Source of the DNA: Chryseobacterium formosum
Lineage (GTDB): Bacteria; Bacteroidota; Bacteroidia; Flavobacteriales; Weeksellaceae
Direction: 5' to 3'
DNA length: 64,000 bases
Assembly: GCF_026460885.1 (NCBI RefSeq)
Contig: NZ_JAOVZW010000019.1
Span: forward strand, 62,001 to 126,000
Both the position numbers and the translations under genes were made by a program. This document shows positions 24,706 through 32,513 of the stretch, piece by piece. Under the pieces are notes generated by a model that worked only from the letters and a program-made list of their open reading frames with translations, had not been told where the DNA came from and did not search any database. Every line of letters starts with the position of its first letter. Position 1 is the first letter of the stretch.

Positions 24706-25130
24706 AATAATTTTTTTTAATTAGTTAACAATACAAATATGAAAATTTGTAAGTGTTTAATTATGGTGAACTTTTCGGATGTTGGAAGAAATTCGGAATT
24801 TATTTTATAATTAAATCCATTATTATGGAATTTAAACAACAATAATTCAATTAGATAAAATTAAAATCCGTAAAAATAAAAGATAAATTCAGAATGATAA
24901 GAAAATTCAATAATTAAGAGTATTATGTTAAACCGGAATATTTTTTATAAATACAATAAAGAAAAAAGATGATTTTCTAAAATAAAAAAAGAGCGAGATT
25001 CAATAAACTTTGATGAATTTCTAATTTATGACTAAATAAGTCTTCAGGAGTTTAAGTTGTGATATTTAATGACAATCTAAATCTTCTCAATACTCTCATA
25101 AAAAAAATATAGATATATACTAAATACATA
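24706..25130. other. Noncoding AT-rich stretch between the SDR gene and the lone tRNA-Asp
   Basis: About 425 bp of very AT-rich DNA. No ORF, convincing promoter or hairpin could be identified apart from the tRNA terminator at its right end. Confidence 0.5.
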
Positions 25131-25132
25131 AA

Positions 25133-25160
25133 AAATCCTGTCTCAAATGAAACAGGATTT
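25133..25160 (-). terminator. Terminator of the single tRNA-Asp gene
   Basis: AAATCCTGT (25133-25141) paired with ACAGGATTT (25152-25160), near-copy of the one at 14523-14551 with three loop bases changed. Confidence 0.85.
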
Positions 25161-25161
25161 G

Positions 25162-25235
25162 CGATCCGGACGGGACTCGAACCCGCGACCTCCGCCGTGA
25201 CAGGGCGGCATTCTAACCAGCTGAACTACCGGATC
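25162..25235 (-). tRNA. tRNA-Asp (GTC), fifth copy, separate locus
   Basis: The same 74-nt sequence as the four tandem genes at 14553-14959, 10.2 kb away, with near-copies of the promoter leader and the terminator of the cluster. It is a duplication of the whole transcription unit. Confidence 0.97.
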
Positions 25236-25276
25236 TTTTTCACAAGTTCCAGAAGAATCTTCCGTTATTGTGGTTG

Positions 25277-25307
25277 CAAAAATACAACTTTTTTCTAATT
25301 CTGCAAA
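25277..25307 (-). promoter_or_regulatory. Promoter of the single tRNA-Asp gene (TTTG-N19-TATTTTTG)
   Basis: TTTG at 25307-25304, 19 bp, TATTTTTG at 25284-25277 on the minus strand; same geometry as 15001-15031, with diverged spacer. Confidence 0.85.
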
Positions 25308-25322
25308 TCTTTAGAGACAAAA

Positions 25323-25347
25323 AATGCTTCCCAAAACGGAAAGCATT
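25323..25347 (-). terminator. Terminator downstream of trxA
   Basis: AATGCTTTCC/GGGAAGCATT stem (one G-U) around a 5-nt loop on the minus strand, followed by T's, 20 bp after the trxA stop. It overlaps the region just upstream of the tRNA promoter. Confidence 0.75.
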
Positions 25348-25366
25348 CATTATCAAAGTGATTTTT

Positions 25367-25684
25367 TTATAAGTGTGCGCTTAATTTCTCAGCGATTACC
25401 TCTTTTGGAGTTACACCAACCAATTTATCTACTACTTCACCGTTCTTGAAAATAAGAACTGTAGGGATATTTCTGATTCCGTATTGCATAGAAATCTCCT
25501 GATTGTTGTCTACATCTACTTTTCCTACTACAGCTTTTCCTTCAAAATCTGTTGCAACTTCTTCGATGATTGGTCCCAAAGTTCTACAAGGTCCGCACCA
25601 TACTGCCCAAAAGTCAACCAATACTGGTTTGTCTGATTTTAAAACCGTTTCCTGAAACGAGCTATCTGTAATTTCTAAAGCCAT
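25367..25684 (-). CDS. trxA: Thioredoxin
   Basis: 105 residues, a full-length cytoplasmic thioredoxin. Active-site WCGPC with Cys30 and Cys33, buried Asp24 in LVDFWA, cis-Pro74 in RNIPTVLIF, and the GV..KE C-terminal helix. It reduces protein disulfides using thioredoxin reductase. A CAAAATTA at 25730-25737 (TAATTTTG on the minus strand) is a good -7 box 46 bp upstream, so it is probably transcribed on its own. The neighbour upstream, a cysteine desulfurase, is in the same sulfur-redox area. Confidence 0.97.
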   Translation of the reverse strand: MALEITDSSFQETVLKSDKPVLVDFWAVWCGPCRTLGPIIEEVATDFEGKAVVGKVDVDNNQEISMQYGIRNIPTVLIFKNGEVVDKLVGVTPKEVIAEKLSAHL

Positions 25685-25756
25685 TTTTTTATCTTTTAAT
25701 TATTAATATTCTTCTTTGTTTTCGTAATTCAAAATTACCACTTTAAAATGAAAAGC

Positions 25757-26932
25757 CTATCTATGCTCAACATTTGTATTTTCTATAACGAAGTCTTTAG
25801 AAATTTCTTTTAAAGCATCAACAAAAGCATCAATCTCATTTTTATTCGTTTTGTGACTGAATGATACTCTTAAAGGTGTTCCGTTATCCATTTCATCTTC
25901 AGATAAAACCATCATCATTACCATTGAAGGTTTTGAAGCTCCTGATGAACACGCACTTCCTTGTGAAACTGCAATTCCTTTCATATCCAACTGCAACCCG
26001 ATTAGAGGATTTTTGTATGGAAGCAAAAGACTTACCACCGTATATAAACTGTTTTCAGCTTCGGAACTTCTTCCGTTAAATTTCACTCCCGGAATTTCTG
26101 CAGCTACTCTATCAATCGTATATTGTTTGATGTCCTGCATATGTTGAGTATAAGCTTCCATATTATTTAATGATAGCTCTAAAGCTTTACCTAAACCTGC
26201 AATACCTGCAACATTTTCAGTTCCTGCCCTCAAACTTCTTTCTTGAGGACCTCCTGTAATGATACCTTTTAAACCACTTGATTTTCTGATAAATGCGAAA
26301 CCAATTCCTTTCGGACCGTGAAATTTATGAGCACTGCAAGAAGCAAAATCTACAGGAATATCTGAAAAATCAAGATTCATGTGTGCCATTGTCTGAACAG
26401 TATCAGAATGGAAAAGCGCATTGTTTTCTTTGCAAATCTGTGCAATTTTTTTAATGTCAACTATATTTCCGATCTCGTTATTAGCATGCATTAAGCTTAC
26501 TAAAGTTTTTTTATCGGAACCTTTAAGTAATTCTTCTAATTTATTTAAATTGATATCTCCTTTTTCGTTGGGACGAATGTAAGCAACTTCAACACCTTTT
26601 CTGTTTTTCATATCCAAAATACTCTCAGAAACACATTTATGTTCCATCGGTGAACTGATAATTCTCTCAACGCCAAGATGCTCAACGCTGGATTTAATGA
26701 TCATGTTGTTGGATTCTGTGCCGCAAGATGTGAAAATAATCTCAGCCGGAGTTACATGTAGATAATCTGCAACCTGCCTTCTTACATTTTCTATCAAAAT
26801 CTTAGCTTCCTGTCCGAAACTGTGAGTTGAAGAAGGGTTTCCGAAATTCATTTTCATCGTGTCTATCATAGCATCGATTACTTCTTCTGAAAGTGGTGTT
26901 GTAGCAGCGTTATCTAAATATATTTTATTCAT
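25757..26932 (-). CDS. Cysteine desulfurase (NifS/IscS class)
   Basis: 391 residues of the PLP-dependent group I cysteine desulfurases, which take sulfur from cysteine to form alanine and a persulfide for Fe-S clusters or tRNA thiolation. The PLP lysine is Lys203 in SCSAHKFHGPKG, the persulfide cysteine is Cys328 in SQGSACSSG, and YLDNAATTPLSEEV opens the protein. No iscU or other suf/isc gene is adjacent, so its client is unclear. It starts 3 bp after the stop of a lipoprotein gene. Confidence 0.93.
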   Translation of the reverse strand: MNKIYLDNAATTPLSEEVIDAMIDTMKMNFGNPSSTHSFGQEAKILIENVRRQVADYLHVTPAEIIFTSCGTESNNMIIKSSVEHLGVERIISSPMEHKCVSESILDMKNRKGVEVAYIRPNEKGDINLNKLEELLKGSDKKTLVSLMHANNEIGNIVDIKKIAQICKENNALFHSDTVQTMAHMNLDFSDIPVDFASCSAHKFHGPKGIGFAFIRKSSGLKGIITGGPQERSLRAGTENVAGIAGLGKALELSLNNMEAYTQHMQDIKQYTIDRVAAEIPGVKFNGRSSEAENSLYTVVSLLLPYKNPLIGLQLDMKGIAVSQGSACSSGASKPSMVMMMVLSEDEMDNGTPLRVSFSHKTNKNEIDAFVDALKEISKDFVIENTNVEHR

Positions 26933-26935
26933 TTT

Positions 26936-27394
26936 TTATTTTGTCGGATTTAATTGTATTGACGTAAATTTGTAACTGGAAGGAACTGAAAATATAAACC
27001 AAGGATTAGAAAGCACCTGAATCTCCATCCCACCCGACTCGTACATCGGAACTTCTACATACAATACATTATCTTTTACTGAAATGCTTTTAATTTCATT
27101 TACTTTATGATCTCCTGAATTGAATCTTCCTAAATTATATAAAACGACTTTTTTATCATTCGGAAAAACAGGAATATCCATTACAGGCTCCATACCGCTT
27201 GAAGCAAAGTTTTCTGTGATCTCCTTTTTCAGCTGCTCCTGATCTTTTATTATTTTAAAACCTTCTTTCTCGGTTCCGCCGTTTGACTCAGAAGCGAGAA
27301 TTTCACTTTTATTCTGCATATTATCAGATTTTTTTGCAGTTGTGCTTGCGCAACTCATGATGACTGCAAAACACAAAATCAGCAGTTTATTCAT
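26936..27394 (-). CDS. Lipoprotein of unknown function
   Basis: 152 residues with a lipoprotein signal (VIMSCAS, Cys15). The mature part is a soluble alpha/beta domain including NDKKVVLYNLGRFNSGDHKV and a beta-rich C-terminus (SNPWFIFSVPSSYKFTSIQL). No family recognised. The gene ends 3 bp before the cysteine desulfurase and starts 25 bp after the HAD gene, so it is in the same transcript as both, perhaps without functional relation. Confidence 0.75.
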   Translation of the reverse strand: MNKLLILCFAVIMSCASTTAKKSDNMQNKSEILASESNGGTEKEGFKIIKDQEQLKKEITENFASSGMEPVMDIPVFPNDKKVVLYNLGRFNSGDHKVNEIKSISVKDNVLYVEVPMYESGGMEIQVLSNPWFIFSVPSSYKFTSIQLNPTK

Positions 27395-27418
27395 ATTATT
27401 TTTATTAATCCCTCAAAA

Positions 27419-28006
27419 TTAATGAAAAAATTGGTAATGACCTTCATTTGCCCATTTAAGCATTGGTTTATCTCCTGAAGTATCTCCGAACGCTATGATT
27501 TTATCGTACTTATCGTTTGAAATTTCTTTTTTAATACGTTCTAATTTCTCTTTTCCATTGCAATTTTTGCCGATAAAGTTGCCTGTAAAAACCCCATTTT
27601 TGAACTCAGCTTTAGTAGAGACCAGATTCATTTGTAATTTTTCGGCAAAAGGTTTAGCCCAAATATCAAGTGAAGCTGTTACCATTAGACTCTGCGTATT
27701 TTCTCTGTCAATATTTTTAATGAAATCTAAAGCATTTTCTCTCACAATTTTAGGGTAATTTTCTTCAAAAAATTGTTTAGATTTTTCTTCAATTTTAGAC
27801 TGAAGCTGACCTTTTAAAACAGATCCAATAAAGCTTTTCTTTACTTTTTCAGTTTCAGCTAATTTTAATTTTAAAAGAATAAAAAGAGGAATATGTTTCA
27901 AAAACTGCACCCGGAATTTTGAAGGATTGTAAAATTTAAGATACATAAACATCGTATCTTTATAGGTAATAGTTCCATCAAAATCAAAACAATACAATTT
28001 TTTCAT
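27419..28006 (-). CDS. HAD-family (HAD-IB) phosphatase, probably acting on a polyprenyl-sugar phosphate
   Basis: 195 residues. The nucleophile and acid are in YCFDFDGTITY (Asp8, Asp10), motif II-like Thr/Ser in SLMVTASLDIW, and the Mg2+ aspartates in IIAFGDTSGDKPML. This is the phosphoserine-phosphatase-like HAD-IB subgroup. In its place at the end of a UbiA/DprE1/DprE2 operon it could remove the 5-phosphate of polyprenyl-phospho-5-phosphoribose; that role is inferred from context, since in mycobacteria a different phosphatase family is proposed. The ATG at 28006 (MKKLYCFDF) is preferred to the GTG at 28030. Confidence 0.8.
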   Translation of the reverse strand: MKKLYCFDFDGTITYKDTMFMYLKFYNPSKFRVQFLKHIPLFILLKLKLAETEKVKKSFIGSVLKGQLQSKIEEKSKQFFEENYPKIVRENALDFIKNIDRENTQSLMVTASLDIWAKPFAEKLQMNLVSTKAEFKNGVFTGNFIGKNCNGKEKLERIKKEISNDKYDKIIAFGDTSGDKPMLKWANEGHYQFFH

Positions 28007-28110
28007 TCTAATTTTTAATTTTTTTAACACAAAGTTCGCAAAGTTATTTTAAAATCATTATGATTTTAAGTTCGCCAAGGCGTTTCACTCAGTAATGAAC
28101 ACAACAGTTT

Positions 28111-28836
28111 TTAAAGCTTTAATTTTTTAAAGATAAACTCAGGAATATTTCTGATGATTAACATTATAACGCCCCAAATCGGTAAAACGTATGCAATATT
28201 CTTTTGTTTTTTGAATGCTTTATAAATACAGTCTGCTGCTTGTTTGGGAGTTGCTGTCAATTTTGGGTTTAACGGTAAACCTTCTGTCATTTTTGTTGCC
28301 ATAAAACCAGGTTTTACGGTCAAAACATGAACTTTCTTTTCAAAAAGATAGTTTCTAAGTCCGCTTAAATAAGCAGTAAATGCAGCTTTTGCACTTCCGT
28401 AAATAAAATTACTTTGTCTTCCACGATCTCCTGCAACCGATGAAAGTCCAATAATTGTTCCTGATCTTTTACCTTCAAATTTCTGAGCAAAATAATTGAT
28501 GACAGGAACTAATTTTGAGTAATTAATATCTATAATTCGTTCTGTATTTTTATTATCATACAAACCTTCTTCAGTACCATCTCCCAAATAACCTGTTGCA
28601 CAGAACAACAAATTTGAATTGATGTGATCGAAACTAAAATAATTAATTTCTTTTGTCAAATCAAGTTCTATAATTTCAGATTGCTGAAGAAATTTCACGT
28701 CAATATGCTGTGCAAAACGTTCTGTTGCTTCTCTGTTTGATGTAAAAAGATAAATTCTTTCATATTTTTCGCCTTCCTGTAAAGCTTTTTCCACAAAAGC
28801 CTGCGCTACTTCAGATGTACTTCCGAGAACTATCAT
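28111..28836 (-). CDS. DprE2-like SDR (polyprenyl-phospho-2-keto-pentose reductase)
   Basis: 241 residues of the SDR fold with a shortened cofactor loop at the extreme N-terminus (IVLGSTSEVAQAFVEKAL) and catalytic Ser/Tyr/Lys in GLSSVAGDRGRQ and FIYGSAKAAF. The GDRGRQSN phrase and short N-terminus are typical of DprE2, which reduces the 2-keto intermediate made by DprE1 to the arabinose form. It starts 1 bp before the stop of the DprE1-like oxidase gene, the tightest coupling in the operon. Exact product (arabinose or another pentose) is unknown. Confidence 0.8.
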   Translation of the reverse strand: MIVLGSTSEVAQAFVEKALQEGEKYERIYLFTSNREATERFAQHIDVKFLQQSEIIELDLTKEINYFSFDHINSNLLFCATGYLGDGTEEGLYDNKNTERIIDINYSKLVPVINYFAQKFEGKRSGTIIGLSSVAGDRGRQSNFIYGSAKAAFTAYLSGLRNYLFEKKVHVLTVKPGFMATKMTEGLPLNPKLTATPKQAADCIYKAFKKQKNIAYVLPIWGVIMLIIRNIPEFIFKKLKL

Positions 28837-30153
28837 TTACTTATTATTTAAGATTCTTTTGTGCTGTAACGACACAAATTTTGAACTTTCTACATTTTTC
28901 AGGTAATCCGTCAACGAAGATTTGCTCATACTGTCTTTCGTAAGGTAAATTCTCCCTCCAAAATCTTGCACAATTTGGTCTAATTGTGAAACTAACTTTT
29001 TCAATTTTGAATTGACTTTAAAATCGAGCGCCAAAGTATAACCTTCAACAGGGAAAGAATTATAAGCTTCCGGATTATCTTTCCCGAAAAGTTTCAGAAC
29101 AGCAAGGAAAGAACCGTTTCCACTGTTTGCAATGGCTTCAAGAATTTTTTTCATTCCTTCCTTACCGTTTTCTTTCGGAATCACCATTTGATATTGAATA
29201 AAACCAGATTTTCCATAGATTCTATTCCATTCATTAATAGCATCAAGCGGATAAAAATAGGTTTCGTAATCGATGATATTTTTAAGCTCTTTTTTAGCCT
29301 GTTTTTTATAGTATAAAAAGTTGAAAATCTTTACAGTCAAAGCATTTAAAACAAATCCCGGGAAGTAAAAAGGAACTGTAGGAGAAAATTTCTTTTTTAA
29401 CCGTAAAGGATTTTTAGAAAATTTCTGTGGAAGCTCGTGTGAAAAAGCGTGTTCACCTCTCATCAAAATACTTCTTCCAATATCTTTTCCTTTTTGAAGA
29501 CAATCAATCCATGCAACAGTGTAAGTCCAGCTTTCGCTTTCATCAAAAAGTCTGAATATTTCGTCTAAATTTTCAGCTTTAATACTTTCCTGACGAATAT
29601 ATGCAGTTTCAATATTTTTTAGCTTAAATCTTGCCGAAAGAATAATTCCAGTTAAACCCATTCCTCCAATTGTTGCAAAGAACTTTTCGGAATTTTCTTC
29701 TTTTGAGCAAGTTATGATTTCACCATTTTCCGTCATCAATTTAAAATCAATAACATACTCTGAAAAGCATCCTTCAGAATGATGGTTTTTCCCATGAACA
29801 TCGGATGCAATTGCACCACCGACAGAAACAAATTTAGTTCCCGGAGTGACATATAAAAAATATCCTTGCGGGACTGAAATTTCTAAAACTTCCGACAGAA
29901 GAACTCCGGATTCACATTCAATAATTCCGTTTAACCGGTCGAAACTGATGAATTTATTTAATTTTTTAGTTGAAAAAATACTTTCACCTAAAGACGCGTC
30001 GCCATAACATCTTCCGTTTCCTCTTGCAATAACTTCGTTATGATTCTGTACAAATTCTTTTATTTTCCTGTAGCTGTCTTCCGACTTCATTTCTTTTTCC
30101 ACAATAGGAAAATTGCCCCAGTTTGTAACTTTTTGCGTGAAATTTGGCTTCAT
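28837..30153 (-). CDS. DprE1-like FAD-dependent oxidoreductase
   Basis: 438 residues of the VAO-type FAD-linked oxidases. The FAD-binding part shows EVIARGNGRCYGDASLGES (the PCMH pattern, about 39-57) and TPGTKFVSVGGAIASDVHGK (about 103-122), as in D-arabino-1,4-lactone oxidases and DprE1. It is followed by ATIGGMGLTGIILSARFK and a Phe/Tyr-rich substrate domain. DprE1 oxidises the 2-hydroxyl of polyprenyl-phosphoryl-ribose. The gene lies between the UbiA gene (3 bp) and the DprE2-like gene (abutting), which supports the assignment over a generic sugar oxidase. Confidence 0.83.
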   Translation of the reverse strand: MKPNFTQKVTNWGNFPIVEKEMKSEDSYRKIKEFVQNHNEVIARGNGRCYGDASLGESIFSTKKLNKFISFDRLNGIIECESGVLLSEVLEISVPQGYFLYVTPGTKFVSVGGAIASDVHGKNHHSEGCFSEYVIDFKLMTENGEIITCSKEENSEKFFATIGGMGLTGIILSARFKLKNIETAYIRQESIKAENLDEIFRLFDESESWTYTVAWIDCLQKGKDIGRSILMRGEHAFSHELPQKFSKNPLRLKKKFSPTVPFYFPGFVLNALTVKIFNFLYYKKQAKKELKNIIDYETYFYPLDAINEWNRIYGKSGFIQYQMVIPKENGKEGMKKILEAIANSGNGSFLAVLKLFGKDNPEAYNSFPVEGYTLALDFKVNSKLKKLVSQLDQIVQDFGGRIYLTKDSMSKSSLTDYLKNVESSKFVSLQHKRILNNK

Positions 30154-30156
30154 GAT

Positions 30157-31068
30157 TTACAGTAAATTAAATTGATGAATACTTTCTTTAAAGTAAATTA
30201 AGATTAAAAACGAAACGACCCACAAAAGCAATGTAATCTGAATATAACGATCTCTGTATAAGATCTTTGTGGGAGATTCTGTTCTATTGTACACCAATGT
30301 CTGTTGTAAATACCTTAAAAATGCAAAAACTACAAAAATTACCGTATAAAATATACTTGAATGCGATTTAAGCTGAACTTCCGGAGAAAGTGTAAACATT
30401 AAATAACAAAGAATTGCCAAAGTGATGGAAATTGAAAGTGCAATATCTGCAAACTGTACATTGTAACCGTCTAAAGATTTTCTTGTTTTTCCAGAAATTT
30501 GTGCGTTGATTAATTCTCCTCTACGTTTTCCGATGGCTAAAACCAATGCTAAAACGAAAGTCAGTAAAGTTGCCCATTGAGAAATAAAAATCCCTGTAAT
30601 GTAACCTCCGGCTTGAACTCGAAGCACGAAACCTATTGCAATAATGAAAATATCAATGATTGGAACGTGCTTTAATTTAAATGTATAAGCCAAATTCATC
30701 AGAAAATAAATCACAATGATTGAGGCGAATTTCCAAATTGGAGTATTTAAATAAAATTGAGCAAAGAGAGTCAGTAAAATATTGACAATTACCAATCCGA
30801 TTAAAATTCCGACCGCAGTCGGTTTTGAAATAGCGCCACTTGCTAATGGACGTCTTCTTTTTTCAGGGTGTTTTCTATCGGCTTCAATATCATTATAATC
30901 ATTTAGAATATAAACAACGCCCGCTGCCAAAGAAAATATTATGAATGCGAAAATACTTTTAGTAAGTAAATCTAAATTTTTAATATTACCTGAGAAAAAA
31001 AGCGGAACGAAAACAAAAAGATTCTTAACCCATTGTTCTACACGAAGCAGTTTTAAATATTTCTTCAT
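30157..31068 (-). CDS. UbiA-family prenyltransferase, probable polyprenyl-phosphate phosphoribosyltransferase
   Basis: 303 residues with about eight membrane helices. The metal/diphosphate-binding motif reads NDYNDIEADRKHPEKR (Asn56, Asp57, Asp60, Asp64), followed by RRPLASG, which matches decaprenyl-phosphate phosphoribosyltransferase (DPPR synthase) better than the quinone or haem branches. It would join phosphoribosyl diphosphate to a polyprenyl phosphate in the inner membrane, the first step before DprE1 and DprE2. A TATTTTTG -7 box lies at 31093-31086, 18 bp before the ATG, so it probably starts the operon. Confidence 0.82.
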   Translation of the reverse strand: MKKYLKLLRVEQWVKNLFVFVPLFFSGNIKNLDLLTKSIFAFIIFSLAAGVVYILNDYNDIEADRKHPEKRRRPLASGAISKPTAVGILIGLVIVNILLTLFAQFYLNTPIWKFASIIVIYFLMNLAYTFKLKHVPIIDIFIIAIGFVLRVQAGGYITGIFISQWATLLTFVLALVLAIGKRRGELINAQISGKTRKSLDGYNVQFADIALSISITLAILCYLMFTLSPEVQLKSHSSIFYTVIFVVFAFLRYLQQTLVYNRTESPTKILYRDRYIQITLLLWVVSFLILIYFKESIHQFNLL

Positions 31069-31085
31069 TTATGTGGTTTCGATTG

Positions 31086-31093
31086 CAAAAATA
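31086..31093 (-). promoter_or_regulatory. Putative -7 box of the polyprenyl-sugar operon (TATTTTTG)
   Basis: An exact TAnnTTTG match on the minus strand. No -33 TTTG is visible 19-20 bp upstream. Predicted leader about 12-18 nt. Confidence 0.4.
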
Positions 31094-31132
31094 GTGATTT
31101 TCAGACAAAAAACTCAGGTATAAAAATACAAA

Positions 31133-31153
31133 AAAACCGCTAAAAGCGGTTTT
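31133..31153 (-). terminator. Terminator after the OmpA-family lipoprotein gene
   Basis: AAAACCGCT/AGCGGTTTT stem with a 3-nt loop, followed on the minus strand by T's. It separates the OmpA gene from the UbiA operon. Confidence 0.85.
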
Positions 31154-31180
31154 ATGAAATAATATTTATATGTTAAATGA

Positions 31181-31870
31181 TTATTGACCCTGTTGAGCAT
31201 CATTAATCATTTTCTCATTTGCTGTAATTGCAAACTCTACTCTTCTGTTTTTAGCTCTACCAGCGTCTGTATCATTTGTTGCAACCGGCATAGATTCTCC
31301 TTCTCCTAAAGCGAATAATCTGCTTGAAGCAATTCCTTTAGAAACTAAGTAAGATTTTACAGAATTTGCTCTTCTTTCAGATAACTTTTGGTTATAATCA
31401 TCTGCTCCTTTGCTGTCTGTATGCCCATAAACATTAATGTTTGTATCTGGATTGTTAACCAAAACCTGAGTTAATTTATCAAGATTCGTTTTTGCTAAAG
31501 CAGTAAGATCTGATGAGTCAAATGCGAAAGTTACAATACTTTCATTCATTGTAATTTTAATACCGTCACCTACTCTTTCAACTTCTGCTCCTGGTAAAGT
31601 TTCTTTAATATCTTTAGCCTGTTTATCCATTTTATTACCGATCACGTTACCTGCAACACCACCGATAATTCCACCTAAAACAGCTCCTAAAGCAGCATTT
31701 TTACCTTTTCCAACATTGTTTCCTAATACACCACCAATTACAGCTCCTGAAGCTACTCCTACCGCAGTACCTCTCTGTTGGTGATTTGAATTCTGCACTG
31801 CTTCACAGCTTGTTAATAATAAAGCTGATGATAAAAAGAATGCACTTATATATGTTTTATTAAATTTCAT
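31181..31870 (-). CDS. OmpA-family lipoprotein with glycine-zipper domain (YiaD-like)
   Basis: 229 residues. Lipoprotein signal (LLLTSCEA, Cys22), a glycine-zipper segment (GVASGAVIGGVLGNNVGKGK and GAVLGGIIGGVAGNVIGNKM, about 36-80) that may insert in the membrane, then a C-terminal OmpA domain that binds peptidoglycan: VTFAFDSSDL, the DTNINVYGHTDSKGADDYNQ loop with the diaminopimelate-binding Asp, and RRVEF. It anchors the outer membrane to the wall. It lies 20 bp after the lipocalin-like gene. Confidence 0.92.
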   Translation of the reverse strand: MKFNKTYISAFFLSSALLLTSCEAVQNSNHQQRGTAVGVASGAVIGGVLGNNVGKGKNAALGAVLGGIIGGVAGNVIGNKMDKQAKDIKETLPGAEVERVGDGIKITMNESIVTFAFDSSDLTALAKTNLDKLTQVLVNNPDTNINVYGHTDSKGADDYNQKLSERRANSVKSYLVSKGIASSRLFALGEGESMPVATNDTDAGRAKNRRVEFAITANEKMINDAQQGQ

Positions 31871-31890
31871 CTTAAAATATTTATAGTTAA

Positions 31891-32388
31891 TTATCTAGTA
31901 TAGTCCATTCCTGTTCTTTCGAAGTTGTAAACTACTTTTACTGAACTTCCGTCGAATGGTACATTTTGTTCTAAAGAAAACTGATCTGTTGTTTCGTTGG
32001 TTACTGTTAAAGTATAACCTGCTGTATTTTGTTTAGCTTTTGTACCGTCTGCAATTTTTTTGAAAGTGAAAGTATCACCTTTGATATCAACTTTTATTGC
32101 CTGAATTAATTTTGGACAAGAACCGCCACCATTTAATGTATAAGATCCTGAATAATTATTTGGAATAAATCTCCAGTGACTTCCTATGAAACACTGTGCA
32201 TCCGCACCTTCGTCAAAAGGTTTGATTTTGTATTGCTTATCATAGTTGATGCTTACGATTTGCCAATCACCTTTCATTTTCAGAAATTCTGATCTTACAG
32301 CTTGTGCATCTTTTGCTTTCTTAACTGTGGAACAAGACACTGCAAAAAGTGAGGTTCCCACTATACCTGCAAGTAGTAGCTTTTTCAT
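31891..32388 (-). CDS. Lipocalin-like lipoprotein
   Basis: 165 residues with a lipoprotein signal (SLFAVSCST, Cys19) and a beta-rich domain starting LKMKGDWQIVSINYD (the G-x-W of lipocalin-like proteins), with a possible disulfide between the Cys in DAQCFIGSH and GGGSCPKLI, ending NFERTG. This fits the flavobacterial lipocalin-like family with unknown ligand. It is co-oriented and 20 bp upstream of the OmpA-like gene, so the two are probably one envelope unit. Confidence 0.8.
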   Translation of the reverse strand: MKKLLLAGIVGTSLFAVSCSTVKKAKDAQAVRSEFLKMKGDWQIVSINYDKQYKIKPFDEGADAQCFIGSHWRFIPNNYSGSYTLNGGGSCPKLIQAIKVDIKGDTFTFKKIADGTKAKQNTAGYTLTVTNETTDQFSLEQNVPFDGSSVKVVYNFERTGMDYTR

Positions 32389-32458
32389 ATTGTAGTTTTA
32401 TTATTTTAACATTAAAGATACCACAAAAAACCATGCCAAATTCTATTTATTTAAAAAA

Positions 32459-32486
32459 AATAAAGCCTGAAAATTCAGGCTTTATT
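32459..32486 (-). terminator. Terminator of the S8 peptidase gene
   Basis: A 13-bp perfect stem (arms 32459-32471 and 32474-32486). The tip would open to a GAAAATTC loop. It lies 28 bp after the peptidase stop. Confidence 0.8.
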
Positions 32487-32513
32487 GTATTAAGATTTCA
32501 ATCTATCTGATTA

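Noticed and set aside
28040..28095. Intergenic CACAAAGTTCGCAAAG/CGCCAAGGCG phrase between the HAD and DprE2-like genes
   Set aside because: It looks like a short intergenic repeat, but only one clear copy is in the window, so it cannot be supported.
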